Below the pieces are notes generated by a model. That model saw only the letters and a program-made list of their open reading frames with translations. It did no database searches and had not been told where the DNA came from. The translations under genes were made by a program, and so were the position numbers. Shown here piece by piece: positions 12,485 through 30,398 of a stretch of DNA of 64,000 nucleotides (its first letter is position 1; every line of letters starts with the position of its first letter). This DNA is from Scleroderma bovista (taxonomy: Eukaryota; Basidiomycota; Agaricomycetes; Boletales; Sclerodermataceae): NCBI GenBank assembly GCA_037178675.1, contig JAYMGJ010000346.1, positions 186,001 through 250,000 of the forward strand, read 5' to 3'.

Positions 12485-13753
12485 ATGGTCATGGATGGCG
12501 AGAATGACGAGAAAGCACAATATCATCAAAATGAAGTAGTCGCGGGGCCCTCTACGATTATGCAGGACCCGCCACATTTGTTTATCCCTCCTGCTTCCGG
12601 TATGTACACCAATAAACCTGCCAGCCGTACCAGGATGTAGGTTGATAATGAATGATGCAAGACCCTCAACCACAAACTTTTCTCGCGAGCACACAGGATC
12701 TCCTTGCCCGTTTTCACCTCCACTCAGCCTATAACAAGCATGTCCAGCCATCCTCGCCCTCACTCCAGCCACCGCTCTCTACTGTAGCGCCTAAGGCAGT
12801 TCCACATGACCCTCCGCCAGAAACTGATGAGAAGAAGAAAAAGAACTCGTACCGTCATTTAATCAAGAACATTCCTGGGAAACATTCGATGAAGAAAGAC
12901 GACTTCTTGACAACCACCATGCAAGTACCACCCAAGCAACGTATTGCGATAGTAGAATTTGATGCAAGGACGCAAAGAGACGCCTTCACCGTTAGCGCAG
13001 AGGGGCTCAAAGGAGTCCGTAAATTTTCCGTGGCAATGACACTATCTAACCAAGGTTGCAGTGGAACGCAGGAACTCTGATCGTGGAATCTTCTCAGGCA
13101 AAGGAAGATCGGAAAAAGCGAGTGAGTGCCATGTGCTACTATTTTCTATACTACCCTAACGGGCTGACGTGGACGACTTTCCACCATTCAGAAAGAACTC
13201 AAGAAACTTGCGCGCGCTCAGGCACAAGGTGTTGCACCTGGTGCACTCCCGAACACAGCCAGTGTTGCTCCACTGCCACAATTCACCCCACCAAACTCGA
13301 CGCCGTCCTCTGCACAACAACCTCCCGGTTCTTTACCTCTGAAATCGCGCATCCCAGCAGTCACTATTTCCCCTGCGCCTGGACACCGATCCACCACACC
13401 AACTAGTGCTACACCCCGGTCGGCGGTACCAACGAATCCTCCACCTTGGACTGCGGCACCCGCGGTGAGGGGTAAGAAGCGGGAGCTGGACGATGGCGTC
13501 GCGCAGCCAGCGGTCAGCCCCGCGAATCCTGGGGCGCTGCCGAGCGTTGTTGGCGCACACCCAGGTGCTGGCACCGCACGACCACGTCCTGTCAAGAAAC
13601 AACGTACCGTAAGTAATTCGAGTGTCTTTACTCTGTGATGGCCTTTGCCGCAATATCCGGGCCCTTAATACTATCGCACAACTGATCTTTCTACAGGATA
13701 TACAAGGTTCATGGGAGATACCTGTGCAGCAACCCACACCCCAACCTACGTAA
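12485..13753 (+). CDS. MED19: Mediator complex subunit 19 (Med19/Rox3)
   Basis: Head-module subunit of Mediator, which bridges transcription activators and RNA polymerase II in the nucleus. Joined exons give an acidic N-terminus (MVMDGENDEKAQYHQNEV), DLLARFHLHSAYNKHV, and the Rox3 core: HLIKNIPGKHSMKKDDFLTT, MQVPPKQRIAIVEFDARTQR, AFTVSAEGLKGWNAGTLIVE, QAKEDRKKRKELKKLA. A Pro/Ser/Thr/Ala-rich low-complexity region and a basic KKQRT patch follow, then the stop at 13751-13753. The first intron begins GTATGTAC near 12600. The intron inside GLKG-WNAG uses a weak GTCCGT donor. Match of the core to fungal Med19 is strong. It is divergent from the OPT transporter. Confidence 0.87.
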
Positions 13754-14522
13754 AGTTGGGGATTTGATGCGAAGTTCGAATTTCTCAGGTGTAGTGACCC
13801 CGAGACACGTGCTAGACAAGCCACAACCTATCATCCGGGCCTTGCAGCAGCCACTGTGCTGATAACCTGTGTAACCATAGGTTTGAAAGACGTGTTTGCA
13901 CTGCTGCTTGCACGTATTTTTTACAGCTAACTAGAGGCATCTATGCACTCTCGCTGTTTCACCCCTTTGCGATACCAATCATGTGTACATTGCTCATGAT
14001 GTGCCAATGGATGTTCATGCGCACTGTACATTTTACGTGTTGTATGGTACTTGCCGACCTCACAGGCGTCCTCCGTCCCCATCTTTTGCTGCTACGTTCG
14101 TTTCACCATTGGTGATGCTTTGACGACCTGGATTCCTGCGTGCCCCTTTACGCTTCTGCTCCCAGTTACCCCATCTGCCCTTACTACTACCATTATACGC
14201 GCTTTTCGCATCACCATTTTGCCACCAACACATAAATTTGGCATCCATGCAATACTTGTATCATCCTTCTAATGGCATCACCGCAAGTTCCTCTTGCAGT
14301 TCAATCGGGTGTGTGGTGATTGTGTGATTGAGAACACCATGATCAACATTTGCGATCCATTGTAGACGCATTTGAAAGTATTTTTTGATGCAGGACACCT
14401 TTTTTTTCGGGGGGAAGGGAGTGGGAGAATAGAACATGTTGACTGAATCGGTGGTAATCCAATTGCATATACTGTACACGGTGCTCATCCTGTTAGTGCC
14501 CGGACCCATGTTGGGCACATTG
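13754..14522. other. Convergent intergenic region
   Basis: A 769-bp spacer between convergent stops of MED19 and the prolyl aminopeptidase. Only short frames on both strands; no repeats or RNA genes seen. Confidence 0.4.
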
Positions 14523-16359
<1,837 letters not shown>

Positions 16360-16605
16360 GGTGGACTTCCTTGGTAGCGTTGAGTCCTGAGATATCGTAC
16401 GCAGGGATAGACGTGCGGATGATAGAGCAAAGGGGCGTGGAAGGCAACCAGATACAGTGGGCTCGGAGCTTCATCGACACATGGACGTCTATATATGAAC
16501 CAGCTGGGTTATGTAGTACATCTTAGCACCCGTATGATGAAGCATAGGTGACTCTACGGCTGACATCAAGCCGCCTCATTCGCTGCAATCCCGATGGTCA
16601 AGGTT

Positions 16606-17720
16606 CTACTCTTCTGTCTTTTCAACGCCCGACAACGCCACCTTGACATCCCATTCCCTGATGCCAATACGTCCCCCAAGCTTGCGCCACACCGCGGTCA
16701 TGTCTTTCCTCCGCGTATCACACATCTCGACAAGTGCAGGCCAATAAATGGCATGCTCGTATGTGAACATCTGGGAGCCCTCCCATCCGTCGTGAACAAG
16801 CTGATCGAGTTCGAATAATTTCGCGTTGAGCTCGCCAGGCTTGCCAGTCACGCCTTTTTTACGAGCCTCCGCAGACCGCCAGAGACCCTGGTCATCCCTC
16901 ACGGGGTTGAAGATCGTCTTTGCATTCATTGCGCCAGCAAATGATGTGGCCAAGTTCAGGAATTTGTGGAGAAGCCACGGCAAATGTGCAACAAGGGATG
17001 CACCAAGCCTTTCGGGGTAGTGCGTTTGCAGGATATTCAAAAAGGTGCGAATAGTGGTGAAGTTAGGACTGGCTGTTTTGTCAGCGTAATCGGTCAGGAG
17101 CATCAGCGATCTAGGGTACTAATCAGTTACATGAAGCCAGCCGTTAATGCTGATCAGCGACTTACTCGACACCAGGACCCATGAGGTCAATCGCACGCTC
17201 GAGGATCCACACAGTGTATTGCAGTTGGCGCGGCGACTCCTCTGTAGTTTGTTTGCCTGGGGACATGTATACTGCTGGTCTGCCACAGGTATCATAACCG
17301 AACAAGAATTGCACGCCTGAGACTGCCTCGGGTTCGACTAGTTCAGCGGTGAGAGTGCCATAGAGGCCAAAATCACGTCGCCACTTGAGAGTGTCTTCTA
17401 TGCGCTTGATACTTGCAGCGACGTCATGTTTCGTATTGCGTATGTAGCGGAGGATGCACTCGTAAGACTATATTTGTAACGTCAGTAAGTAGAGGTCTTT
17501 CAGCAAGCATGAGAGCAGAACGAACGAGCCACATGCATTCCTCCTCCATCAAGGAACCTGCCTCGGATGGCACACCAGGAAGACGATAGTCTGGGTTTGC
17601 AAAGTGATCAAGTACACGATCATACTCTGACTTTTCCTGCTCGTTCAACTCTGACGGGGGTAATGCAGAAGGATGAGTTGACACGGGCAGAGGGACGTGT
17701 GTAGGGGATGAGAGTGTCAT
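16606..17720 (-). CDS. CRAL-TRIO (Sec14-like) lipid-binding protein, copy A
   Basis: Sec14-type proteins bind and exchange phosphatidylinositol or other lipids at membranes. The first exon starts at 17720 (MTLSSPTHVPLPVSTHPS) and contains EKSEYDRVLDHFANPDYRLP and EEECMWLVRSALMLAE, equivalent to the CRAL-TRIO N-terminal helices. The middle exon matches the lipid-pocket region (FGLYGTLTAELVEPEAVSGV, followed by FLFGYDTCGRPA). The last exon has TFLNILQTHYPERLGASLVA and HLPWLLHKFLN, the conserved end of the CRAL-TRIO fold, then a variable tail. It is a tandem paralogue of the gene at 18186-19329, with the same exon layout and orientation, which suggests local duplication. Ligand unknown. Confidence 0.87.
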
Positions 17721-18185
17721 TGTTGGTCAAGATCTCGAATTCGGCAGCGAATAAGTAGCAGGTCTGTGCCACAATTCGTTACAAGGCGCCTGTGCGCTCG
17801 CAGCGCGGTTTGAAGACTCATTGGACCAGAGAAGTGGTACGAGTACATAGCGACTGAGGCACTAACCAAATGGAGACTAATTCGTACGCTCCAGGTCTGG
17901 TATCGTCGAAGTCCCCACTTGTAAGTGGATGCTGGGCGTTCCGTTATTCGAGCCGAAGTTCATCACATCCCCAGTGGATAAGATGCTAAGCAATAATATG
18001 ATAAGTCCTAAAATATACATGTGAAAAAATCGCCCAAGTGAAAAACTCCGCACCGGCATTTGCCGCCTTTATTCGGCTCTCATTCCGTCGGCTTTGCCTC
18101 CGTCGAGTTTAGGCGCACCGAAAATATCTAAATCTAAATGAATGGTATGCGAACATCGTCTCGAGGGTAAATAATGAAGCTGCCT
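17721..18185. other. Spacer between the tandem CRAL-TRIO genes, with a possible small ORF
   Basis: Most of this 465-bp spacer has no recognisable gene. A minus-strand frame at 17877-18059 encodes 60 residues with one strongly hydrophobic stretch (MYILGLIILLLSILSTG). It could be a tiny membrane or secreted peptide or chance; I found no splice support and do not call it a gene. Confidence 0.3.
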
Positions 18186-19329
18186 TCACGAGCTTCCATC
18201 CCGATGGTCAGGTTTCTCCCCGTCTACCTTTTCAGCATCACATAGTCCGACCTTGACGTCCCATTCCTTAATGCCAATAACTCCCCCCAGCTTGCGCCAT
18301 ACCACCATCATGTCTTTCCTCCGCGTACCACACATCTCGACGAGTGCGGGCCAATAAATAGCATGCTCATACATGAACATCTGGGAACCCTCCCATCCAT
18401 CATGAACAAGCTGATCGAGCTCGAATACCTTCGCATTAGGCTCCCCGGGCTTCTCTCCTTCGACTTTGTTGCGATCTTCAGAGTTCCGCCAGAGGCCCCG
18501 GTCATCCTTCACGGGATTGAAGATCATCTTTGAACGCGTCACCGGGTCGATGAATGGCATGATGAGCTTGAAGAATGTATGGACGAGCCATGGCACATGA
18601 GCGATAAGGGCTGCACCAAGCCTTTCAGGGTAATGCGTCTGTAGGATATTCAAAACAGTGCGACAAGTGGAGAAACTTGAATTTTTTGCTTTGTCAGCGA
18701 AGTCGAGCAGTAGTGCCAATGTTCTAAGAATTGCATTAGCGACGTGAAGAATCTAGCTGACCGACGACTTACTCGACACCAGGGCCCATGAGGTCGATTG
18801 CGCGTTCGAGTGTCCACACGACGAACTGAATCTGCCGCGGTGACTCCTCGGTATTCTGCTTGCTTGGGCACATGTACAATCCTGGTCTGCCATGAGTATC
18901 GTAACCGAACAGGAATTCCTTGCCTGTGACTGCTTCGGGTTCGACTAGTTCAGCAGTGACAGTGTCATAGAGGCCAAAGTCACGCCGCCACTTCAGGGTG
19001 TCTTCAATACGCTTGATAGTCGCAGCGACATCGTGTTTGGTGGCGCGTAGATAGCGGAGGATGCACTCGTAAGACTACCCTTACAACACAGGTAAGTAGA
19101 AAGCTTTCAACATGAACTCTGAACGAACGAGCCACATGCATTCCCCCTCTGTTAGGGAACCTGCCATCTCAGATGACACACCAGGCAGAACATACTCGGG
19201 ATTTGAAAAGTGTTTTAGGACACGATCGTACTCTGATTTTTCCCGTTGATTCAACTCTGGTGGAGGTGACGCAGAAGGGTGAGTCGGTACAGGAAGAGGT
19301 ACATGTATAGCAGGAATGGGACCAGACAT
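18186..19329 (-). CDS. CRAL-TRIO (Sec14-like) lipid-binding protein, copy B
   Basis: Paralogue of the gene at 16606-17720. The first exon (MSGPIPAIHVPLPVPTHPS, then EKSEYDRVLKHFSNPEYVLP) and last exon (TVLNILQTHYPERLGAALIA, HVPWLVHTFFKLIMPFIDP) align with copy A almost without gaps. Both carry the block ELDQLVHDGWEGSQMF and YEHAIYWPALVEMC. Copy B has a longer C-terminal tail (ending HRDGSS) and a different loop (FIDPVTRSKM against SFAGAMNAKT). By eye the nucleotide match over the last exon is high but clearly not identical, so the duplication is not recent. Both copies keep an open frame in the parts I joined, so both may be active. Confidence 0.87.
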
Positions 19330-19379
19330 AGTTGGTGGAGAAACACCTGCAGCGTTTCTCCAATTCGCCTCCGAATCAC

Positions 19380-19607
19380 TTATGTAATTCCTAACTTGGA
19401 GAAACTGATCTTTGCATCATCCCTCCAGTGCCTTCTTAACCTTGTCAAAGTATTGCGCTCCCCCTCCACCCCCTCCATGCCCAATATGTCGTGGAGCCCG
19501 GAAACGGCAAAATGGTTCGCCACTTCGGCCCACATTACATCGAATCCCGACTCAGGGTCTACAATTCGACGACCGAGATGGTCTTTCCCTTCCAAATTCC
19601 CTGACAT
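19380..19607 (-). CDS. Hypothetical short ORF upstream of CRAL-TRIO copy B
   Basis: An ATG-initiated 75-residue frame (MSGNLEGKDHLGRRIVDPES) with a mixed, soluble composition and an end KISFSKLGIT. I do not recognise it. It ends 50 bp from the start of copy B and lies on the same strand. It could be a small gene, the 3' exon of a gene to the right, or chance. Confidence 0.25.
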   Translation of the reverse strand: MSGNLEGKDHLGRRIVDPESGFDVMWAEVANHFAVSGLHDILGMEGVEGERNTLTRLRRHWRDDAKISFSKLGIT

Positions 19608-21002
19608 TGCCTTGCAAGCCGTGGCATCCGATTATGAAAATATATAGGCTGTTGGTCGTTCTGCATCCAGTCTGATGTATGTCATTCTCTGGGGTGCTTC
19701 ATGCTTCGTCGAGGTTTACTCTAGGTCCCCGGCATGCCTGCTTTGTACAATATATATGCGATCAAGGTGTCGTCGCTCCTTTGACCCCATTCCGGAGTGT
19801 CCTGTTTGATTCAATCCCTGCCACAAAAACGCTCTACTTTTTTAAAATTTCTTTTTTTGATATCTACCGATCTTGATCTCTCAACATCAACGGACTACCT
19901 GGGTAACGGCAGGCGATGCGTATAGCTTTGCTTAGGGGATCCTGTCCTTCGTACGGGTCCTAGCCACTAGGTCGCTAGAGGTACTCCACCTCCATACTCC
20001 GAGTCACGAGTGCACCATACGGTGTAATTGGGATGTAAGTGCATCCATTCCGTTGCAGTGGATTACGGCAGTTTGTGAAAATAATGATATTGCACCGCCT
20101 GTAAATTTTCCGGGATACTCTGTTGCGGAAAATTTACGTGCCATGTCATGTTTACTTCTATCAATCAATCAATCCTCCAGTTTGCAATTACATCGAATAT
20201 ACTCGCTCGTTCTATTTCAAGATAGACCCTGACGCTGTCGGCTTGTACCCATGCATCCCTCTTTATCTCGGGCAAGCAAGTCCACGCTTACTACTGACGT
20301 CCACCCGATCAAGTCTTCCTCGCCAAGCCCGCTGTCGATTCGGTATTAGTCCAGCCAAGCGCCGGCCCGCATGCTTCTTGCTGCAGCATCGCACTTGTTT
20401 CCGGACAGTCAGATTCATTCAGTGCTACTACTTACCCCCGCACCGATAAAAAATAACAACTTGATTATTATTATGAAAATGGATGGACGGCGTGTGGGAG
20501 GTTGTGCTTGCCGTCGCGTTCAACCATCGCAGTGTGGGCAAACTTGGTCAGCCAAAGTTCCGTTAATTGTGGAGCGGTACTGCTACAATATGGTGTATCA
20601 GTTTTTCTGGTGCGTGATGTTGCACGACACAAGTCAAGATACGTAGTCGCACTTTCCTTACATCACTAGTCGTCCATAGCGATCTGTTAGAGGGAAGCCT
20701 TATCTGCCTTGCTTCTCTTTGGCAACACAACTTAAAGCTCGCGCGCTGGATCGGCGTTTCGGCCTCTCGACCAGGCAAGGACGTTTTTGATCGTCAATGA
20801 ATTCGGCTGGCAGGTCGTTCCCCGATAGTGGTTTAACCTCAATATTGACCTACTAAGATCTCAGATTATTGTGCTGACTAGGATGCGCTGAGTTATGTAA
20901 ATCAGCCTGATACTAATCAGTGGTAGTACAACGATTCGAAGGAAGAAGCTGCAGTAAACCAAATCAATTACATTCGAGGGTTGGATCTTCCGAGCAGTCG
21001 CT
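19608..21002. other. Long intergenic region with a hairpin
   Basis: About 1.4 kb without a recognisable gene. Short frames (for example 20123-20449 on +) look non-coding. The one clear structure is a perfect 12-bp inverted repeat at 20101-20137. The stretch 19741-19870 is AT-rich. Confidence 0.45.
20101..20137. repeat. Perfect 12-bp inverted repeat (hairpin)
   Basis: GTAAATTTTCCG at 20101-20112 is followed after 13 nt by its exact reverse complement CGGAAAATTTAC at 20126-20137. No gene borders it closely, so it is not an obvious terminator. Confidence 0.75.
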
Positions 21003-22636
21003 CTATTCGAAACCTCTAGCGAGAATATCTAGGATTCTCGACTTTAATTCCGTCGGTAAACCCATAGAAATGTCGATGGAACCTTGACGAGCGTGCCAAA
21101 CACCATCGGCTCCCTTCACCGGGTTGGATTTAAAAGCCCGGAGTTGAAAATTCATAAATCCTTCACCATGATATCTCGAACCATCCGGAAAGCCGAAGTT
21201 TACACTACACCAATCAACCCTAGACAAGTCAGCATATATCACTTTCTGATGAGCTGGCCGGTAAATGTTTCAGTACACTCACGAAGAAGTCGCATTTACA
21301 TCCATCACGTCATCATAAGACCTGAAGACAAACGACTTCCCTGAATTGGCGGTGGTCAGCATGCGGTCGGTTGCAGTGCTCAACCAATTCTCAAGATCTT
21401 GGGGGTCTCGGCTGCGAATGATGGAGGTACGAATCGCAGTCGCAATCCCGACCATATCTAAGGGCAACTGTTCTGTAACAATCTGGTGTGGGTTAAGAAA
21501 ATTGCAAACAATGCAGAAAGACGAGCACAGACAGATTGGACCGCGTTTCCTGCCACGTTCTCCTCAACGAATGGTGCTTTTACCCTTCGATACTTGTACG
21601 GAGATTAAGTAATATCACTCGGACGGGAATGTGCCCCCCACTTACACTGCCTATGTTGGTAACCATTCGTATGGGTTTTTCCTGACAGCGATTCAGAATA
21701 GTGACAATATAAGCCGTGAGGCAGTCTTGGATCGTGAGCATTTGCTGCCCGCTTGAACTGATTGTCGCATGTAATCTACCCAGCTCTTCGCCAGTGAACC
21801 GCCAATGCAGGATCTCAACACCCTTCCGGGCTTCCACAAATTTAGCGCCGATTTCAGCGAAGGGATACACATAGTGGAGTAGAGGGATCTTAGGATAGTA
21901 TTCTGTGGCGATGGCTTCCGAGGGCGGTGGCAAGACGTGTTTCCGGAATGTTGGTGTAGGAAACTCTGGTACTTTTTTCTGGTAGAATTGCGACAGAGTA
22001 TGGATGAAACGGAAGCGGGCAGTGGCGTCACCTTTTTAAATAAAAGGTCATGTAGTCTTTCGCATTTGACCATCTAGACACAACTTACTGACCTAGAGTG
22101 TGATGCCAGGATATACCAATGCATGTTTCTTCAAAAAAAAAGGTAAGTTTACAACGGAGCAACGGTTCTGTCCCATTGATAAGGCTGGCGTGGGTGCGCT
22201 GGGGAAATGCAAGGAATGCTAAGGCCTCTTGTATGACCCAGTCTTCTTGCAAAAACGAACTCGAAGATTTCTCTTCGACGTGACTAACACCCACGGGCAC
22301 AGGAGTATTTGTGAGTTCGATCTAAGAAGACAGTGAACTATGTAACTGTTGGCCAAGGAACCACTTACAAACCAACGCCCGTCTTGATGACGTAGCTGCC
22401 CAGCTGCATGGGGATACAACTGAAGGGCATTTGAAAGGGCATTCTTGAACTTCTCCACATCAATCGGTCCAGGGAGGATATGCAGGCTGTTGACCTTTCA
22501 AAGGAAAATGCCTATAAGAATCAGGACATGAACAACCATAATTTGGACCTACGTCGTGGAACCACAGATCGTGGGCCAGATCAACAGCAGTTTGGTCATG
22601 GACTACAGTGGGCAACTTTGGGGAGACGAGGTGCAT
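21003..22636 (-). CDS. BAHD-type / trichothecene-acetyltransferase-like acyltransferase
   Basis: Member of the CoA-dependent 'Transferase' family that acylates hydroxyls or amines of secondary metabolites. Exons join to MHLVSPKLPTVVHD, VNSLHILPGPIDVEKFKNAL, LQLYPHAAGQLRHQDGRWF, PVPVGVSHVEEKSSS, and EETCIGISWHHTLGD, which carries the catalytic HxxxD. The C-terminal half has YADLSRVDWCSVNFGFPDGS, the position of the DFGWG structural motif. The stop is at 21003. The ATG at 22636 was chosen because the same frame upstream reaches TGA at 22679-22681. The frame beyond that stop still looks family-like, so the 5' end may be misread or damaged. Substrate unknown; no biosynthetic cluster is visible nearby. 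Confidence 0.8.
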
Positions 22637-22965
22637 GGCGGTATTATCAAGAGCAACACTGATGCGGAGCGGGGTCTGTCATACCACTGGAATCGAATGG
22701 TCTATACTTCTGATGCGTTCCTGATAATCAGATAGTCCATTCTTGCTGTGATAGTACGGGCATATATAGCCTTGCGCTCTATCCGGTGTGTTGGAGTCAC
22801 ACAAACCTCATCTGCAATGGATAGGTATCATTGCTTCGGAGCCTTATGATAATACAGTGTGTCAGGGAACTGTGATTGCCATACTGGGAAAACGAGCTGA
22901 TACAGTGGTACGAAAACTAGATACTATCAAGACAGAGCTCGCAGATCACAACAACCACCACGAGC
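22637..22965. other. Intergenic region between acyltransferase and PRP22
   Basis: A 329-bp stretch holding the acyltransferase promoter and the PRP22 3' flank. Short plus-strand frames here look non-coding. Confidence 0.35.
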
Positions 22966-26763
<3,798 letters not shown>

Positions 26764-27113
26764 GCAGTAGGTGTCGAACGTCAAATAGCAGGGGCATTAC
26801 ACACTTGAGCTCTAATGCTGACTCAGCCTGGTTACTACGTGACAGTCACACTCTGTGTGGTTGTCACAGCACTCTTGAGTCACTCCGGTAGTCCTACAAT
26901 TCTCGTAGAAGACCGTCTGGCGCTGGGTCGTCGTTCTTTTCCTCCGTCGCCTTCCGTAGACATGTCCGCATCCACGTTCTGTTGAGGTCCCGCCGTGAGA
27001 GCATTTTGGGGACAGGTTACAAGTTAGCATGATATTTATCGTACACGATAATGAGTGAGTATTCAGTACGATTTGGACACAAACATGTTTTGTAGAGACT
27101 TCTTTCATTGAAC
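26764..27113. other. Intergenic, PRP22 promoter and GH3 3' flank
   Basis: A 350-bp spacer between two minus-strand genes. Nothing distinctive seen apart from a C/T- and CGTCG-rich patch near 26925. Confidence 0.35.
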
Positions 27114-30100
27114 CTACAGACCATTCCATTCAAGTCCCTTGGACACAGCGAATTTGCCCGTCAGGGGCAAATGCTCGCTACTGGGTCCCACGGAAACAGA
27201 GTATTCACCACTTTCAACGTTCCACCGTGTAAAGCTTTCATCCCAGTAAGAAACAGCATACTTGTCCAGGTTCAGCGTAACCCTCCGGGATTCTCCGGGA
27301 GCCAAGTCCTTGACCTTGCTGAAAGCCCGCAGTATCAGTTTAGGGTGGGTAACGTGCGACGTTGACGACATCGAAACATATAGCTGGACAATCTCCGATC
27401 CGGAAACGTAGCCAGTGTTGGTTAATGTCAAGGAGGCTGTGAGGTTGAAGTCCCCGTCGCTAACGATTGGGTCGGACAACTCTAGGTCGGAATATGAAAA
27501 GGTAGTGTACGATAGCCCGTGTCTGCGGCAAGCCATGATGTCAATTTATCGAGCATTTAACCATGTGGCTACATACCCGAAAGCAAACAAAGGGGAAATT
27601 CCCCTGTGGTGATAGTGCTTGTAACCCTGAAACAAAGCCTCGGTACATCAAATTCCCAAGAGGGTTCTAAACTTACAACAAATAGGTCTTCGGCATAACG
27701 GACCTCGCCATTCTCTGAATGGAAATGTCCATGAGAAGGGACATCCTCAAGTCGCTTCGGGAAAGTCAACGAAAGTTTCCCAGATGGATTCTTCTTTCCT
27801 AAAAGTACATCGGCGATAGCATCGCCTGTAGCATTTCCAAGATACCAGGTATGCAAAATAGCTGGTACAGAATCGGCCCAAGGGAATGCAATCGAGGACC
27901 CCTAAGAGCAGACGCTATCGGAAAGGATAAGCCATTGATGAATGCAGGAGACTCACCGACTGTGTGACGACCACTGTATTCGGGTTGGCCGCTACAACCT
28001 TGGATATCAGCTCGTCAGTGCGACCTGGCAAACCTAAGGTCTTCCTATCGTATCCTTCCGTTTCCCACTCAGCATTGAGTCCCACAACAGCGATGACGAC
28101 ATCTGCTTCCTTGGCCAATTGGACAGCTTCCTCGATCATATGCTCTGGGTCCTGAACTTCTGCACCCCCGAGTTTAACACCAGGGTTGCTGTCCATCACT
28201 ACTTCATCTTCGTCTTCATCAGCTGGACCCCGGACATTGCAGAACTCCACAGTGACATTGTGAGCGACTCCAGCCTTCAGTTCTGCCCGACCCTTCTCTT
28301 CTCTAGAGCCGCAGTTAAAGAATGTCTCGCCCCTGCACTGCCTGGTCCAGTTATCAATCACAAGTTTTCCATCGACATAAAGCTAAATATTTGTCAGTAA
28401 AGGGAGTCAATCTGCTGAGGGATGAACGTTCTCACTTTCGCCCTTCCAGCTACGGACAAACCGAACTCAAACGTACAGTCTCGTGCTCTGGGTTTCAGCT
28501 GGCCCTCAAGTCTTAATGTCCATCGACGCGTGATCCCTGCCGGAATAGAAGTGCCGATAAACATGCGGGTTTCATCAATTAAACGCGTTTCCAGTGGCGT
28601 AGTTAGTGGGGTCATGCTCTCGTCGCTCTCGTGGTTGAACCAAGAACCAAGGAAGCCACGCTCCCCGGAAGGGGATACAAGCTCAAAGTCGAGTGTTGGC
28701 ATCTCCATGTATGCTGCAATAATGTAAGTATCACACTCCCTTTGCTCCTGAAATACATACTTCTTGCTCCCTCGCTGTATGTCACGTCCACGCTCGGGGA
28801 TACCGCGTTGACGATTCCGTCATAAGGCGAAACAAAATACGAAGGCTTCAATGTAGCAGAGCCTCCACCCGACAGAACGATAGCTTTAGCATTTCCGCCA
28901 ACGATAGCGATTTTTTTGAGCTTAGCTGGCTGCAAGGGAAGAAACCTATTTTCGTTCTTGAGTAAAACGATAGTCTCAGCTGCGACCCTACGCATGAGTT
29001 CCATTGCTTCCTGACTTGAATCCGTGCGTTCTATCCCGTCCCCGTCCAAGACCTGAACAAGCAAGGCAGTGAGCAGGCTTTATATACTGAAGATTAGATC
29101 TCACCTCGGGTGCCTCTTGCGCGGCTCGCTTGACCAGTTCTACCACCTTCCTTGCACGTTCTTTGATGGTGCGAACGGTCAACTTGCGTGATGTGATAGA
29201 CCGGGTCATAAGATCGGGTGTTCGCCACTTGTTCAGACCCGGCATCTCCAGATCAACCCCAGCATTGACACTGAGATCGACACTATAATTGCCAAACCTG
29301 CAGTCATCGTCAATACTTTATACCTTAAAGAAGAAACGAGTCCACGGCATCGTACCAGTCAGTCATGACCAATCCATCAAACTTCCACTCTTTTCGGAGA
29401 ATCTCCTGGAGTAAATGATGATTTTCACCAGCATGGGTGCCATTGACGCGATTATAACTGGCGGGAAATAAGGAATTCGTGAACGCATGCAATGGGTATA
29501 AATTGGAGGCGTACGCAGTCATATAGCACCATGGCTTAGCATATTTCTGGGCAAGCATGAATGGCAGGAGGTATATTTCGCGGAGAGCCCTCTGGCTAAC
29601 GACGCAGTTGTAGCCCATCCGATCATTTTCCATGTCATTGCAACTGGTATACACGTTGAAGGTCAGTAGCAAGAGGCAAAAATATTACGAACAACTCACA
29701 CAAAGTGCTTGATGGAAGTCCCTATGCCACCTTTTTGGACACCTTTCACAAATGCGGCGGCAGTCAACCCTGACAACGTGGGGTCTTCGGAATAACTTTC
29801 AAAAGACTAGTATTCAACGGCGTATGTCACCGGACTAAATATAGTGCCAAAGATAAAATGCACCCACCCGACCTCCCAGGGGATTCTGCGGGACAAAATC
29901 ATCAGCGCAAAAAAACAACGGATGAAATACATAAATATTACTCTTTGAATATTGACCGTTGGCGCGAGGATGACAGACGCCGCCTTGCGCTTTGCCTCAT
30001 TGGACAACAATTTAAAGCCCACTTCTTCGATGAGTTCCGTATCCCATGTTGCCCCGAGGGCGGTTGCACAAGGCAAACATTTGGCAGGAGTGCTCATGAA

Positions 30101-30398
30101 GAAGTGGCTGCCCCTGATGCCTACACTCGATGCAGTAGTCATTAATAGCCATAGCTCCAAGCGTCACCGAAAATGGGACTTGCCATTTGGGCCATCGCTG
30201 ACCTGGATAACATGCGGTGAGTTGTGGGGATCTGGGGCTCGGATAATGGGATCACACCTTGATTGCAGGCACTCCCAGGCGAGGTACTTGATGAGTGTGC
30301 CAAAAGCCTACACCTGCAGTCAGTAGTATGGCTTCGTCTGTCGTCAGTGCCTTTACAATATGATCAACATCGCCACTGGCTATATCAGAAGGAGGCAT
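27114..30398 (-). CDS. GH3 beta-glucosidase with PA14 domain
   Basis: Hydrolyses terminal beta-D-glucosyl residues, for example of cello-oligosaccharides. The ATG at 30398 gives [20 protein letters not shown] and [20 protein letters not shown], the start of the GH3 barrel. Later exons have [20 protein letters not shown] and the nucleophile motif [16 protein letters not shown] (catalytic Asp). The alpha/beta sandwich domain is interrupted by a PA14 domain ([40 protein letters not shown]). It resumes with [20 protein letters not shown] and [19 protein letters not shown], and a fibronectin-III-like domain closes the protein (stop 27114). No signal peptide is seen, which fits the intracellular PA14-containing GH3 group. 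Around ten introns. Confidence 0.92.

Larger units (their letters stand above)
16606..19329. repeat. Tandem direct duplication of a CRAL-TRIO gene
   Basis: Two units of about 1.1 kb (16606-17720 and 18186-19329) lie head to tail on the minus strand with the same exon order. The 465-bp spacer is unique to this junction as far as I can see. Confidence 0.85.

Noticed and set aside
20123..20449. 108-codon plus-strand frame
   Set aside because: Composition is unlike a protein, no splice partners, no similarity recognised.
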